Assembly: GCA_947455705.1 (NCBI GenBank)
Contig: CANGPO010000019.1
Coordinates: 1 to 37,278 of the forward strand
Direction of reading: 5' to 3'
DNA length: 37,278 nt
From: Actinomycetota bacterium
GTDB taxonomy: Bacteria; Actinomycetota; Actinomycetes; S36-B12; CAIYMF01
Made by a program: the position numbers and the translations under genes
Part shown: positions 6,715-15,632 of the stretch, piece after piece
Layout of the letters: each line of letters opens with the position of its first letter
How positions within the stretch are numbered: position 1 is the first letter of the stretch
The notes under the pieces: model-generated
What the model saw: the letters and a program-made list of their open reading frames with translations, nothing else
What the model was told of the DNA's origin: nothing
Database searches by the model: none

Positions 6715-7203
6715 TTAGCGCTTTGCAGCCGTCTTGCGGGCTGGTGCACGCTTAACAGCGGCCTTCTTGGCAGGTGCCTTCTTGGCTGGTGCTGCCTTCT
6801 TAACAGCGGCCTTCTTGGCTGGTGCTGCCTTCTTAACAGCGGCCTTCTTGGCTGGTGCTGCCTTCTTAACAGCGGCCTTCTTGGCTGATGCTGCCTTCTT
6901 AACAGCGGCCTTCTTGGCCACAGCAGTCTTCTTGACTGCGGCCTTCTTGGCTGGTGCTGCCTTCTTAACAGCGGCCTTCTTGGCCACAGCAGTCTTCTTG
7001 ACTGCAGCCTTCTTGGCCACAGCAGTCTTCTTGACTGCAGCCTTCTTGGCTGGTGCCTTCTTGGCAACTGCCTTCTTGGCAACTGCCTTCTTGGCTGGAG
7101 CCTTCTTGGCTGGAGCCTTCTTCGCTACTGCCTTCTTGGCAGGAGCCTTTTTCGCGGGCGCCTTCTTGGCAACCTTCTTCGCGGTGGTCTTTGCAGCCGC
7201 CAC
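6715..7203 (-). CDS. Lys/Ala/Pro-rich histone H1-like DNA-binding protein
   Basis: The product is 162 residues, made almost entirely of repeated 4-10 residue units such as [12 protein letters not shown] and [11 protein letters not shown], ending [11 protein letters not shown]. It resembles the C-terminal tails of eukaryotic histone H1 and of actinobacterial HupB/HU-Lys proteins, which bind DNA non-specifically through lysines and help compact the nucleoid. Here no HU fold precedes the tail: the frame continues upstream, but the sequence there is not HU-like. GTG 7203 is preceded by AGGGAGG, so the tail-only protein starts there. The repeated codons make this stretch prone to length change. 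A strong terminator follows. Function in nucleoid compaction or ribosome/rRNA binding is inferred from composition alone. Confidence 0.75.
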   Translation of the reverse strand: MAAAKTTAKKVAKKAPAKKAPAKKAVAKKAPAKKAPAKKAVAKKAVAKKAPAKKAAVKKTAVAKKAAVKKTAVAKKAAVKKAAPAKKAAVKKTAVAKKAAVKKAASAKKAAVKKAAPAKKAAVKKAAPAKKAAVKKAAPAKKAPAKKAAVKRAPARKTAAKR

Positions 7204-7351
7204 GATGCCTCCCTGAGTCGTACTCCAGCCTTGTTGCCGGAATCCTGTGTTCTTAACTGTGTCAGAACTATTAACAAATGTGACGCATGTCCGCGTCGTT
7301 TTGCAAATTCGTGTCGTCATCGTGGTAACCCAGATCACAACGGGCACATGG

Positions 7352-8674
7352 CTAGTCAGTGTCTTGCTGTTGGTTTCTTTCGCGTTCTTCGCGCACTTGA
7401 GCAACGTGTATCGACGTGCGTTCGTCGTAATTCCATAGCGACGGTAGTGCGAGAGCGAGGCCGAAAACGCCTGCGGCACAGAGGATTCCACCAGTTGCAA
7501 TAGAGGATGTGAGTCCGCGCCATTGCGCGCCGAGGCTTACGCGTGCATTGCCAAGTTGTGGACCGATGGCGTACGACATGAGTTCTATGCCGGCAAGTCG
7601 ACCGCGAATCGAATCAGGAATTGATTTATTCCAGATGGCTTGGCGGAACACGACGCTCACCATGTCTGTCGCACCGGCCACTGCTAAAAACGCGAGTGCG
7701 ATGGGCAGGGTTGGTGAAACACCGAAGAGTGAAATCGACAAGCCGTAAGCGATGGCTGCGATGAAGATTGCACGTCCGTGACGATGGATGCGTGACGTCC
7801 AACCGCTTGTTAGTGAAGCGATTGCAGCACCGACGGCCGGTGCAGCGAAGAGCAATCCGAGTGCCCATGGTGCGTTGTACTTCTCTGCGACGAATGGAAA
7901 AACTGCCGTCGGAAAGGCAAAAATCATGGCCGTTGTATCTATGGCGTATGTGCCGAGCAAGTCCTTGCGCTGCCAGGCGTAACTCAGTCCGTCCGTGATT
8001 GACGACAGGCCGGGAAACTTATCCTCATGAGACATTCGGCCGCGACTGCTGATCTGAATAAGTAAGAAGAAGGATGCGATGTACGTGACGATGTCGAGTC
8101 CGTATGCAGTTGCAACGCCCCAGTAACTGGCGATGAAGCCGCCAAGAGCGGTGCCGAAGATGAATGTGGCGTTTCCACGTAACGACATGAGTGCCGCTGC
8201 ACTGGTGATTGCATCGTGATCCACCATCTGTGGAAGTAAGGCGTCGAGTGATGGACGTTGAATCGAATCAAAGATTGCGAACGTTGCACCCACAACGAAC
8301 AAAACCCACACCTGTGGTGACGGGCTGATGGCATTGATGAACAACACGACAGTGCACGTGGCTGCCCCGACTTCACCGATGAGCACCATGAGCCGACGGT
8401 CCATGTGGTCGGCAAGGGCGCCTCCCCATAGCCCAAAGACAATCAATGGGATCACCTCGGCTAAGCCAAGGAGACCGACGACGACGAAGGATCCCGTCAT
8501 CCTCTGTGCCTGGAGTGGGACCGCGACGTATGTAAACATCGAGCCGATCGTTGAGATCAGACCGGCGAAGAAAAGTAGGCGGAAGTCACGCGGACCTCGA
8601 AGCGCCGAAGTGTCGATCCGCCAACTTGATGACCTTGCCTCGTCGTCGTGCTTGTCAGGTGACGATGGAGTCAT
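7352..8674 (-). CDS. MFS transporter (EntS/MFS_3-like)
   Basis: The product is 440 residues. After about 30 hydrophilic residues there are about 12 hydrophobic segments, starting at FRLLFFAGLISTIGSMFTYVAV. The loop GGALADHMDRRLMV corresponds to MFS motif A between helices 2 and 3. Sequence style matches the MFS_3 group (enterobactin exporter EntS and related multidrug or macrolide exporters). Substrate and direction are unknown; export of a small molecule is likeliest for the group. The ATG at 8674 is 3 bases from the stop of the upstream gene, so the two are probably translationally coupled. No terminator is evident before the histone-like gene 148 bases downstream. Confidence 0.8.
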   Translation of the reverse strand: MTPSSPDKHDDEARSSSWRIDTSALRGPRDFRLLFFAGLISTIGSMFTYVAVPLQAQRMTGSFVVVGLLGLAEVIPLIVFGLWGGALADHMDRRLMVLIGEVGAATCTVVLFINAISPSPQVWVLFVVGATFAIFDSIQRPSLDALLPQMVDHDAITSAAALMSLRGNATFIFGTALGGFIASYWGVATAYGLDIVTYIASFFLLIQISSRGRMSHEDKFPGLSSITDGLSYAWQRKDLLGTYAIDTTAMIFAFPTAVFPFVAEKYNAPWALGLLFAAPAVGAAIASLTSGWTSRIHRHGRAIFIAAIAYGLSISLFGVSPTLPIALAFLAVAGATDMVSVVFRQAIWNKSIPDSIRGRLAGIELMSYAIGPQLGNARVSLGAQWRGLTSSIATGGILCAAGVFGLALALPSLWNYDERTSIHVAQVREERERNQQQDTD

Positions 8675-8677
8675 GAG

Positions 8678-9388
8678 CTACCAGTCACTAGGTGGCTGTG
8701 CACCTTGGATGCTGTCGAGCATTCGCCCCAGCCGATCTTTGAAACGACCTCGCGAGGTTGCACCTGATTCAGGGGCTTCACCGGCTGCCGCAGACACAAG
8801 GTGCTGCACGGTATCGAACGACATACCCGGTGCAATGAGTTCGATCTCGGTCATCCGGCCAAGCGATGACAATGTCGAGGGGGGCTCAGGTCGTAATTCG
8901 TTGCTGGAAAGTGGGGCACCCGATGCAGAGATCAAGCCGGTCGGCGGGACGATGAGTTGGTCGTGTGCCAAGCTCGCGAGATCGTCGTCGCCACGATCCA
9001 TGGTCAGAAGGGTGGCTCCAGACTTACGTGCATCGGCGAGACGTTCTAGAAGCGCAGCTGTTGGGTCGTCCGGGGCAACGACGAACAGCGTTTCACCGCG
9101 CCCTGCGGTTTCAATCCGCTCGAGGCCGATGGACAAATGTGCCGGTGCGCCGGGTGGCGGATTCCAGCGAACCAAGGTTGGCATCAGAGTGGGGATTCCG
9201 GCGTAACGGGACTCGTCATCGAGATGGGCGGCAAGGTGCCAGGGCTCTTCTGTTGGCGTGCCCACCAGGAGCAACCCATCACCTGCATCGGTTGATCGAC
9301 GAATGGAACGCGCGAATCCGCGAGTGCGATCAACCCAGCCCGTGGTTGACAGCAACTCGCGCAGCAATTGCACGCGGGTTGAATCCAT
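8678..9388 (-). CDS. Uncharacterised protein, possible SIS-like fold
   Basis: The product is 236 residues with no signal peptide or membrane segment, and I do not recognise a named family. Visible features: LLLVGTPTEEPWHLAAHLDDE (about 38-58), a strand-like LFVVAPDDPTAALLERLADARKSGATLLTMDRGDDD (about 100-135) and HDQLIVPPT. This alternation (value-rich strand, then helix, then ATLLTMD) resembles a sugar-isomerase (SIS) or other Rossmann-like domain, but the SIS Ser/Thr phosphate loop is not obvious. The C-terminal 40 residues are basic and Ser-rich. It is coupled to the MFS gene downstream and divergent from npdG with only 44 bases between them. It may act with the transporter, but nothing proves this. 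Confidence 0.6.
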   Translation of the reverse strand: MDSTRVQLLRELLSTTGWVDRTRGFARSIRRSTDAGDGLLLVGTPTEEPWHLAAHLDDESRYAGIPTLMPTLVRWNPPPGAPAHLSIGLERIETAGRGETLFVVAPDDPTAALLERLADARKSGATLLTMDRGDDDLASLAHDQLIVPPTGLISASGAPLSSNELRPEPPSTLSSLGRMTEIELIAPGMSFDTVQHLVSAAAGEAPESGATSRGRFKDRLGRMLDSIQGAQPPSDW

Positions 9389-9432
9389 ATCCTCATGGTG
9401 CCGTATTGCTGGTTATTTGGTTGGATAGCGAC

Positions 9433-10119
9433 ATGACCGAAAACACATCCCCCTCACCTCATGATCTGCCTGACGTCAGCCATTTCACCGTAGGAGTCCT
9501 CGGTGGCACCGGAGAGCAGGGCCGAGGTCTTGCTCGACGCTTGGCCATGGCTGGGCAGCGGGTCATCATTGGATCGCGTTCTGCCGAACGGGCCGCCCAG
9601 TCAGCAACGGAACTGGGCTTCAATGTGACCGGCGCTGATAACGCTGGTTGTGCGCGTGATGCGGACATCGTGATCGTGGCCGTTCCTTACGACGGACATC
9701 AGGCGCTGCTCACAGAGTTGGCATCCGAACTGGCCGGCAAAATTGTGATCGACTGCGTGAATCCACTTGGGTTCGACAAGCAAGGCGCGTTTGGGCTTGC
9801 CGTCGAAGCTGGTTCAGCCGCGCAGGAGGCAGCAATCGCCGCACCAGAGGCCCGCGTCGTCGGTGCGTTCCATCACGTGTCGGCGGTGTTGCTGCTTGAT
9901 GTATCAGTAGATGAGATCAACACCGACATCTTGGTCGTTGGCGATGATCGCGAAGCCACTGACATCACTCAGGCGCTGGCCAACCGGATCTCGGGAATGC
10001 GTGGAATCTATGCAGGTCGCCTTCGCAATGCGCATCAGGTAGAAGCGATGACCGCGAATCTCATTTCGGTGAACCGTCGCTACAAGGCACATGCCGGTCT
10101 GCGAGTTACGGACGTCTAG
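9433..10119 (+). CDS. npdG: F420-dependent NADP reductase
   Basis: The product is 228 residues. The N-terminal Rossmann motif GVLGGTGEQGRGLARRLAMAG followed by VIIGSR is the NADP-binding signature of NADPH:F420 oxidoreductases (GTGxQGxGLA). Further family features are DIVIVAVPYDGH, IVIDCVNPL, GAFHHVSA and DILVVGDD. It moves hydride between F420 and NADP in the cytoplasm and implies that the organism makes coenzyme F420. ATG 9433 was chosen because the family motif begins about 20 residues later; the frame is open far upstream, but over the divergent gene. The short divergent spacer means both promoters overlap. A strong hairpin follows the gene. Confidence 0.88.
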   Translation: MTENTSPSPHDLPDVSHFTVGVLGGTGEQGRGLARRLAMAGQRVIIGSRSAERAAQSATELGFNVTGADNAGCARDADIVIVAVPYDGHQALLTELASELAGKIVIDCVNPLGFDKQGAFGLAVEAGSAAQEAAIAAPEARVVGAFHHVSAVLLLDVSVDEINTDILVVGDDREATDITQALANRISGMRGIYAGRLRNAHQVEAMTANLISVNRRYKAHAGLRVTDV

Positions 10120-10130
10120 AGCGCAACGTT

Positions 10131-10173
10131 GAATGATCGGTCGTCCAGAGGTGATCTGGGCGACCGATCATTC
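10131..10173. terminator. Bidirectional terminator between npdG and panB
   Basis: The arms GAATGATCGGTCGTCCAGA (10131-10149) and TCTGGGCGACCGATCATTC (10155-10173) pair along 19 positions with one G-T/A-C type interruption near the loop. The stem lies between the stops of the convergent npdG and panB genes; its right arm reaches into the panB stop codon. Confidence 0.8.
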
Positions 10174-11023
10174 AGTTATAGCTATGTTCAGGCGCTGGGT
10201 ACGCACCGGTCACGACATCGTCTGCCCAACGTGATGCGGCATCGAGTAACACCCCGTGGACATCGGCGTACTTCTTGACGAACTTTGCCGTGCGCCCAGG
10301 AGTCAGGCCCGCCATGTCTTGCCACACGATGACCTGAGCATCGGTGCCCGCGCCAGCTCCGATACCAACTGTCGGAATCTCCAGAGATGCGGTGACGGCC
10401 GTTGCCAGATCAGCCGGTACGACCTCAAGGACAACGGCAAATGCACCAGCTGCCGCAAGGGCCTTGGCATCCTGCATCAAGATGACGCCATCTTCACCGC
10501 GACCCTGCACTTTGTAGCCGCCGAAGGCATTGACGGACTGCGGGGTCAGGCCCAGGTGAGCCATCACGGGAATCCCAGATGCTACGAGTAATTCGACTTG
10601 GGGGAGTACGCGCGCGCCACCTTCTAACTTAACTGCGTGCGCCCCGGTTTCTTTCATAAAACGCGTGGCAGTCTCGAGTGCCTGCTGCGGTGATGCCTGA
10701 TAGGAGCCGAAGGGAAGATCGGCTACGACCATGGCGCGTTGCGAACCGCGCACAACTCCGCGCACAAGCGGAATCAGTTCGTCGACCGTCACGGGAATTG
10801 TTGAGTCGTGGCCGTAGACGACCATCGCGGCAGAGTCGCCTACGAGTAGGACGGGGATGCCAGCTTCGTCGAAAACGCGAGCGGTCAGGGCGTCATACGC
10901 CGTGATCATGGGCCATTTCTCGCCGCGCACCTTGGCGCCCGCGAGATCTGAAATGGATACGCGCCGCCCACTCGGTGCGCCGCCATAGAGCGGTTCCGGG
11001 ACAGCATTAACAGATGTGGTCAT
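10172..11023 (-). CDS. panB: 3-methyl-2-oxobutanoate hydroxymethyltransferase
   Basis: The product is 283 residues from the ATG at 11023 ([11 protein letters not shown]), which has AAGGGG about 7 nt upstream; the frame is open 9 codons further. The enzyme makes ketopantoate from 2-oxoisovalerate and methylene-tetrahydrofolate, the first step of pantothenate synthesis. Family motifs in order: [26 protein letters not shown] (metal Asp), ADLPFGSY (metal Asp), [23 protein letters not shown] (catalytic Glu), [15 protein letters not shown] and FVKKYAD. It stands alone, divergent from the drug-exporter gene and convergent with npdG. Confidence 0.95.
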   Translation of the reverse strand: MTTSVNAVPEPLYGGAPSGRRVSISDLAGAKVRGEKWPMITAYDALTARVFDEAGIPVLLVGDSAAMVVYGHDSTIPVTVDELIPLVRGVVRGSQRAMVVADLPFGSYQASPQQALETATRFMKETGAHAVKLEGGARVLPQVELLVASGIPVMAHLGLTPQSVNAFGGYKVQGRGEDGVILMQDAKALAAAGAFAVVLEVVPADLATAVTASLEIPTVGIGAGAGTDAQVIVWQDMAGLTPGRTAKFVKKYADVHGVLLDAASRWADDVVTGAYPAPEHSYN

Positions 11024-11214
11024 AGTGACCCCTTTCGACTCGAGTCCCATGACGGGTACCCGTTCTGTGTAAAGAAGTATGGCACGACGTTGTCGCTGTT
11101 GCTAGGTACCCGAATCGGCCGACTTTCACACCTGATCACGACGAATTGTTTCCATCGGGTGGACATTGTCGGATGCCGGTTGGGTGACCTCGGTGACGCA
11201 GATGTGGGGCATGC

Positions 11215-11243
11215 TTGAAGTTTCAACTTGCACCTCATATGAG
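11215..11243 (+). promoter_or_regulatory. Putative promoter of the DHA2 exporter-tetR operon
   Basis: TTGAAG (11215-11220) and TATGAG (11238-11243) are separated by 17 bases, each matching the consensus at four of six positions. The predicted start of transcription falls near 11250, inside the adjacent inverted repeat, and leaves a leader of about 85 bases before the ATG at 11335. Confidence 0.45.
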
Positions 11244-11246
11244 ATT

Positions 11247-11264
11247 CGATACGCTGTCGTATCG
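11247..11264. promoter_or_regulatory. Putative TetR operator
   Basis: The perfect inverted repeat CGATACG-CTGT-CGTATCG has 7-base arms and a 4-base spacer and covers the predicted transcription start of the exporter gene. Its size suits a TetR dimer, and a tetR-type gene is the second gene of the same operon. Confidence 0.55.
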
Positions 11265-11334
11265 GTATTAGCACCAGTGCCCACACTGCGATGTGCGCAG
11301 CCATAGATGAGTGACGAGTTAGAGGCGGAAACGA

Positions 11335-13107
11335 ATGTCGAATGAGAGTCGGTCTCCAGCGACTGGATCAGTGGCCGCGCAGGCCACGATGGAAAACGTG
11401 AACCCACGTCGTTGGAAGATCCTTGGCGTGCTGGTTGTCAGCCTCGTCGTGGTCATCTTGGATAACACGGTCCTCAACGTTGCGCTGAAGACGATTCAGC
11501 AGGATTTGAATGCGACTCAGTCTGAACTCATCTGGGCGATCAACTCGTACACCTTGGTGTTCGCAGCTCTCCTGTTCACCTGGGGTGCACTAGGCGACCG
11601 CTTCGGACGCAAGCGGATCCTCCTCATCGGTCTAACGATGTTCGCCGCGGCTTCGGCCCTGTGTGCGTTCGCGTCGAGCCCGCAGCAGTTGATTTTCTTC
11701 CGCGGGCTCATGGGAATTGGTGCTGCGTCCGTTCTGCCAGTAACCCTTGCCATCATCACCGTCATCTTCCCCCCGCAGGAGCGAGGTAAGGCCATCGGTG
11801 CCTGGGCCGCCGCCGTCGGTGGTGCGGTGGCGCTCGGCCCGATCGTTGGCGGTGTCCTTCTTGAGCACCCGCAATGGTTTAGCTGGTTGACGGGTAACGA
11901 CTGGGGATCGGTCTTCTTCATCAACGTGCCGATCATCATCGTTGGCATCATCGGCATCGTGGCGATCGTTCCAGAGACGAAGAACGAGAACTACGCCAAG
12001 CTTGATCCGATTGGTCTGATCCTGTCGATCACCGGCTTGCTCGCACTCGTCTATGGAATTCAGGAAGCTGGTTGGGGAGAGGCTCGCACATACGCGTGGA
12101 TCGGCCTGGGTTTGGCCATCTTGATCGGATTCCTCGTCTTTGAAAGCCGCACCTCACACCCGTCACTTGACCTGTCGCTTTTCAAGATTCGGTCGTTCTC
12201 CGTTCCGCTCGCCGGTGTTTCATTGGCCTTCGCAGCACTTCAGGGATCGCTACTCTTCCTGTCGTTCTACTACCAACTCGTGCGCGGTTGGTCACCACTC
12301 CAAAGTGGTGCGCTTACCCTGCCATTCGCAGTGGGACAGGTGATCGCCGCACCACGTAGCGCAAAGATGGTGCAAAAGTTTGGGGCGCGTCGAGTGATCC
12401 CCGCTGGCGTGCTTATCGCAACGATTGCCATGGTGTTAATCGCGACGCTGCAAGTTGATGCGCCGATCTGGTACCTGGTCCTGCTCGGTTTCCTTTTCGG
12501 ATTCGGCCTCGGAAACACCATCGCACCGTCTACGACCCGGATGACGTTGGCAACCCCGCCGTCGCGTTCGGGTTCAGGCAGCGCGGTGCAGAACACGGTT
12601 CGTCAGGTCTGTGCAGCCCTTGGTGTGGCCATCATTAGTTCCATCGTCGCCACCGTTTACGCACACAACTTGTCGCCCGTACTCGACAATTCGCCGCTGC
12701 CGCCCGCATTGAAGAACGCCGCATCAGATTCAATCGGCGCAACCTTCGGGATCGCCGACAAGATTGACCAGTCGGGTCAAGCACCAGCGGGATCGGGTGA
12801 TCTACTTCGTCAGGCGGGCATCGCCTCGTTCATGCCGGCCCTGCACACTGCCGCCTGGATCGCTGCGGGATTGCTTGTGGTTGCCTTCATTATTTTCGTA
12901 GCGATGCTTCCCGCTAAGGCCGAGGCTGTTGCTTGGGCCGGATCACATCCAAGTCCGGATGCGGCTAAGGGACCAATCGTTCCGGGTGAAGGTGAAACCG
13001 ATGCAGCACACCAGGTTCACGTCGTGGACGAACAGGGTGACGGGCTCGCACACGTCGCGCAGGCTCCTTTAGAAATTGCCGAAGAAGTCACAACGGATCC
13101 TGTGTAA
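11335..13107 (+). CDS. DHA2-family (EmrB/QacA) MFS drug exporter
   Basis: The product is 590 residues with about 14 membrane segments, the number typical of the drug:H+ antiporter-2 family. Motif A is GALGDRFGRKRIL between helices 2 and 3; the proline/glycine motif C region is GGAVALGPIVGGVLL. The first helix carries LDNTVLNVAL, matching the family D1 motif (LDxTIVNVALP). The C-terminal 70 residues are hydrophilic and cytoplasmic. The protein should export cationic or hydrophobic drugs with proton exchange; the real substrate is unknown. A tetR gene starts 5 bases after its stop, and an inverted repeat sits at its promoter, so repression relieved by the exported compound is likely. Confidence 0.9.
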   Translation: MSNESRSPATGSVAAQATMENVNPRRWKILGVLVVSLVVVILDNTVLNVALKTIQQDLNATQSELIWAINSYTLVFAALLFTWGALGDRFGRKRILLIGLTMFAAASALCAFASSPQQLIFFRGLMGIGAASVLPVTLAIITVIFPPQERGKAIGAWAAAVGGAVALGPIVGGVLLEHPQWFSWLTGNDWGSVFFINVPIIIVGIIGIVAIVPETKNENYAKLDPIGLILSITGLLALVYGIQEAGWGEARTYAWIGLGLAILIGFLVFESRTSHPSLDLSLFKIRSFSVPLAGVSLAFAALQGSLLFLSFYYQLVRGWSPLQSGALTLPFAVGQVIAAPRSAKMVQKFGARRVIPAGVLIATIAMVLIATLQVDAPIWYLVLLGFLFGFGLGNTIAPSTTRMTLATPPSRSGSGSAVQNTVRQVCAALGVAIISSIVATVYAHNLSPVLDNSPLPPALKNAASDSIGATFGIADKIDQSGQAPAGSGDLLRQAGIASFMPALHTAAWIAAGLLVVAFIIFVAMLPAKAEAVAWAGSHPSPDAAKGPIVPGEGETDAAHQVHVVDEQGDGLAHVAQAPLEIAEEVTTDPV

Positions 13108-13112
13108 CTCCT

Positions 13113-13739
13113 ATGTCTGTGGTTGAAAGCATCGACGTATGTGCATCGCGTGGGCCAGGTCGCCCGCGCGATGCACGTGCAGATGAGGCGATCATCGCTA
13201 CGACGCTGAGCCTGATGTCCGAGGTTGGCATCACCGGGCTCTCGATCGAGGAAGTGGCTGGCCGCGCGGGTGTCAGCAAGGCAACTATCTATCGCCGATT
13301 TGACTCCAAGGATGAGCTGATCGTTGCTGCCCTTGCGTCCTTGAATGCTGATCTCATGACCGAGATTCCGGCCGGCTCGACCCGCGACGTTTTGGTGAGC
13401 TTGTTTGAGTCCTGGTGGAAAAGCCATCCCACGAGTCAAAGTGGTCAGTTGTTCCCACGGCTGTTTGGACATGCGAGATCGCATCCGGAATTGTTCGGTA
13501 ACTTCTTTGATCACGTCATCGAACCTCGACGAGATTTGTTTCGTCGGTTAATCCGTCGAGGGATTGAACAGGAAGAATTGCGGCCTGATACTGACGTCGA
13601 ATTGGTCACGACCCTGCTGATTTCGTCGTCCGTTTACACGCTGCACTTACGCGCCGCCGGTCGAGATGTAGCACCGGGTGCAACCCCGGCCGATTTTGTC
13701 GACGCTGTCATCGCCGGGTTTTTATCTACACACGACTGA
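13113..13739 (+). CDS. TetR-family regulator of the adjacent exporter
   Basis: The product is 208 residues. The N-terminal TetR helix-turn-helix is clear: GRPRDARADEAIIATTLSLMSEVGITGLSIEEVAGRAGVSKATIYRRFDSKDELI is the standard arrangement, at residues about 16-70. The C-terminal part (LFGHARSHPELFGNFFDHVIEPRR, then a helix pair) resembles the TetR_C_11/16-type ligand domains of actinobacterial drug regulators. It follows the DHA2 exporter by 5 bases and is almost certainly co-transcribed and autoregulated through the repeat at 11247-11264. It is convergent with nadE, with 22 bases between the stops. Confidence 0.9.
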   Translation: MSVVESIDVCASRGPGRPRDARADEAIIATTLSLMSEVGITGLSIEEVAGRAGVSKATIYRRFDSKDELIVAALASLNADLMTEIPAGSTRDVLVSLFESWWKSHPTSQSGQLFPRLFGHARSHPELFGNFFDHVIEPRRDLFRRLIRRGIEQEELRPDTDVELVTTLLISSSVYTLHLRAAGRDVAPGATPADFVDAVIAGFLSTHD

Positions 13740-13761
13740 CCAAGGCTGTTCGTCGAAGTCC

Positions 13762-15483
13762 CTATTCGGCCTGTTCGCGCCATCGGTTCGTAATGGGCAG
13801 ACGGCGATCGCGGCCAAAGCCCTTGGACGAGATCTTGGTTCCAGGTGGATATTGCCGACGCTTGTACTCAGCGAGATCAGTCATTCGCAACACTCGTTCA
13901 ACCAAGGCGCGGTCGAATCCGTCGGACACTAACTCTGCCGCTCCACGATCATTTTCAACGTAATCATCAAGTAGGTCATCGAGTAACTCGTAGTCGGGCA
14001 ATGAATCAGAGTCGAGTTGATCGGGCCGCAACTCAGCCGACGGTGGTTTTTCAATACTGTTCTCTGGAATCGGCGGGACCTCACCGTTCGCAACCGCAAG
14101 CTCGTTCCGCCACCGGGCCAACCGCCATACATCGACCTTTGGTACATCCTTGATGGGGGCGAAACCTCCAACGGCGTCGCCGTAAATCGTTGAGTAGCCG
14201 ACAGACAGTTCACTCTTGTTTCCCGTGGCGAGAATCAGATGGCCTTCGGCGTTGGAAATTGCCATGAGCGTTGTTCCGCGAACGCGAGCCTGCAGGTTCT
14301 CTTCGGCCAACCCGGTGAGATGAAGTTGTGATTGATACGCATCCACCATCGGTGCAATCCCGACGGTTCGATAGTGCAATCCCGTGCGGGTCGACATGTC
14401 CGCAGCGTCGTCACGGGAATGCTGTGACGAATAGACCGACGGCATCGAAACGCCATGGACGTTATCGGCTCCGAGTGCGTCCACCGCGATCGCTGCCACC
14501 ACGGCCGAATCGATGCCGCCGGAAAGGCCGAGGGCTACTGAGCGGAAACCATTCTTGTGAATGTAGTCGCGTAGGCCGGTAACGAGTGCGGCCCATACCT
14601 CGGCCTCATCGCTCGTTCGTCCGGCAATCGACGCGGGTGCTGCCGGGTATGCATCAACAGGCTCGCCGATGACGATGCTGGCCACGCTGGTCGTTGGCGC
14701 GGCAGGTAGATCGAGATCGACAATAAGAAGTGACTCTTCGAACTGAGGTGCTCGAGCGATGAGTTCGCCGTCAGCTGCCACGACAATCGAGTCACCATCG
14801 AATACGAGTTCGTCCTGCCCGCCGAACATGTTGACGTAGGCCAACGCGCAGCCGGCTTCCTGGGCCCGCCGCGCACATAAGTCGAGTCGAACATCGTCCT
14901 TGTTACGTTCGTAAGGAGAACCATTGATGACGACGAGTAACCCAGCACCAGATTCGCCCACGCGGGCCACGGGGCCGCCGTCCTGCCACAGGTCTTCACA
15001 GATCGCCAGAGCGACGTCAATACCGTTGATCCGCACGACGCTGGAGTCATGCCCGGGTACGAAGTAGCGGTACTCGTCGAACACTCCATAGTTCGGAAGG
15101 TGGTGCTTGGCATAACGACCATGGATGCTGCCCTGGTGAACAAAACAGGCAGCGTTCTGCGGTGCGCCTTTAGGGCGTCCCAGTTGTTCACCGGCGTCGT
15201 CGATCCGATCGAGGTAACCCACGATCACGACCATGTCGCCGAGGCCCTGCTTGACCAGCAGTGCAGCTAACTCCGTGAGCGCTCGCCGACTCGCATCTTG
15301 AAATGAGGGGCGCAGGGCGAGGTCTTCGACTGGATAGCCGGTAATCATCATTTCGGGAAACGCGACCACATGGGCACCGGCCGCCTGGGCTGACGCGGTA
15401 TGACCAAGGATGAGGTCGAGATTTCCGTGGATGTCGCCGACACAGGGATTCACTTGAGCAAGCGCGAGACGCAACTGAGGCAC
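13762..15483 (-). CDS. nadE: Glutamine-dependent NAD+ synthetase
   Basis: The product is 573 residues, two domains. The N-terminal nitrilase-like glutaminase has the catalytic triad E44 (AFPEM), K126 (YAKHHLPNYGVFDE) and C162 (AICEDLW). The C-terminal synthetase has the pyrophosphate-binding SGGIDS (321-326), ATGNKSELSVGYSTIYGD and the DLAEYKRRQYPPG segment. It converts deamido-NAD+ to NAD+ using glutamine nitrogen and ATP, with ammonia passing through an internal tunnel. At 573 residues it matches the shorter glutamine-dependent class and not the roughly 680-residue mycobacterial enzyme. It is divergent from glnA2 with 149 bases between them. Confidence 0.95.
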   Translation of the reverse strand: MPQLRLALAQVNPCVGDIHGNLDLILGHTASAQAAGAHVVAFPEMMITGYPVEDLALRPSFQDASRRALTELAALLVKQGLGDMVVIVGYLDRIDDAGEQLGRPKGAPQNAACFVHQGSIHGRYAKHHLPNYGVFDEYRYFVPGHDSSVVRINGIDVALAICEDLWQDGGPVARVGESGAGLLVVINGSPYERNKDDVRLDLCARRAQEAGCALAYVNMFGGQDELVFDGDSIVVAADGELIARAPQFEESLLIVDLDLPAAPTTSVASIVIGEPVDAYPAAPASIAGRTSDEAEVWAALVTGLRDYIHKNGFRSVALGLSGGIDSAVVAAIAVDALGADNVHGVSMPSVYSSQHSRDDAADMSTRTGLHYRTVGIAPMVDAYQSQLHLTGLAEENLQARVRGTTLMAISNAEGHLILATGNKSELSVGYSTIYGDAVGGFAPIKDVPKVDVWRLARWRNELAVANGEVPPIPENSIEKPPSAELRPDQLDSDSLPDYELLDDLLDDYVENDRGAAELVSDGFDRALVERVLRMTDLAEYKRRQYPPGTKISSKGFGRDRRLPITNRWREQAE

Positions 15484-15632
15484 GAACCCAGCCTAGTGGC
15501 CACGATCGAGGTGGGCCCGGTGTTCGGCCATTGCGACGATCGTGTGACGTCCCGCCGGCACCAGCCAGAGTTGGGGGACGAGTAGGGCGAGCCCACTGCG
15601 CAGATGGCCCCGGTCTACGTCAAGATGTATCC

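Larger units (their letters stand above)
11024..11334. other. Divergent promoter region panB / DHA2 exporter
   Basis: About 310 bases without a gene. It holds a 12-base perfect palindrome ACGGGTACCCGT (11052-11063) just upstream of panB, with a related GGTACCCG copy at about 11105. On the panB side, CATACT is a possible -10. On the exporter side there is a promoter and an 18-base inverted repeat, listed separately. Confidence 0.55.

Noticed and set aside
6734-7216. Plus-strand open frame of repeated AFLAGA-type units, resembling a membrane protein
   Set aside because: It is the antisense of the Lys/Ala repeats; the minus frame has the start signal, ribosome-binding site and terminator.
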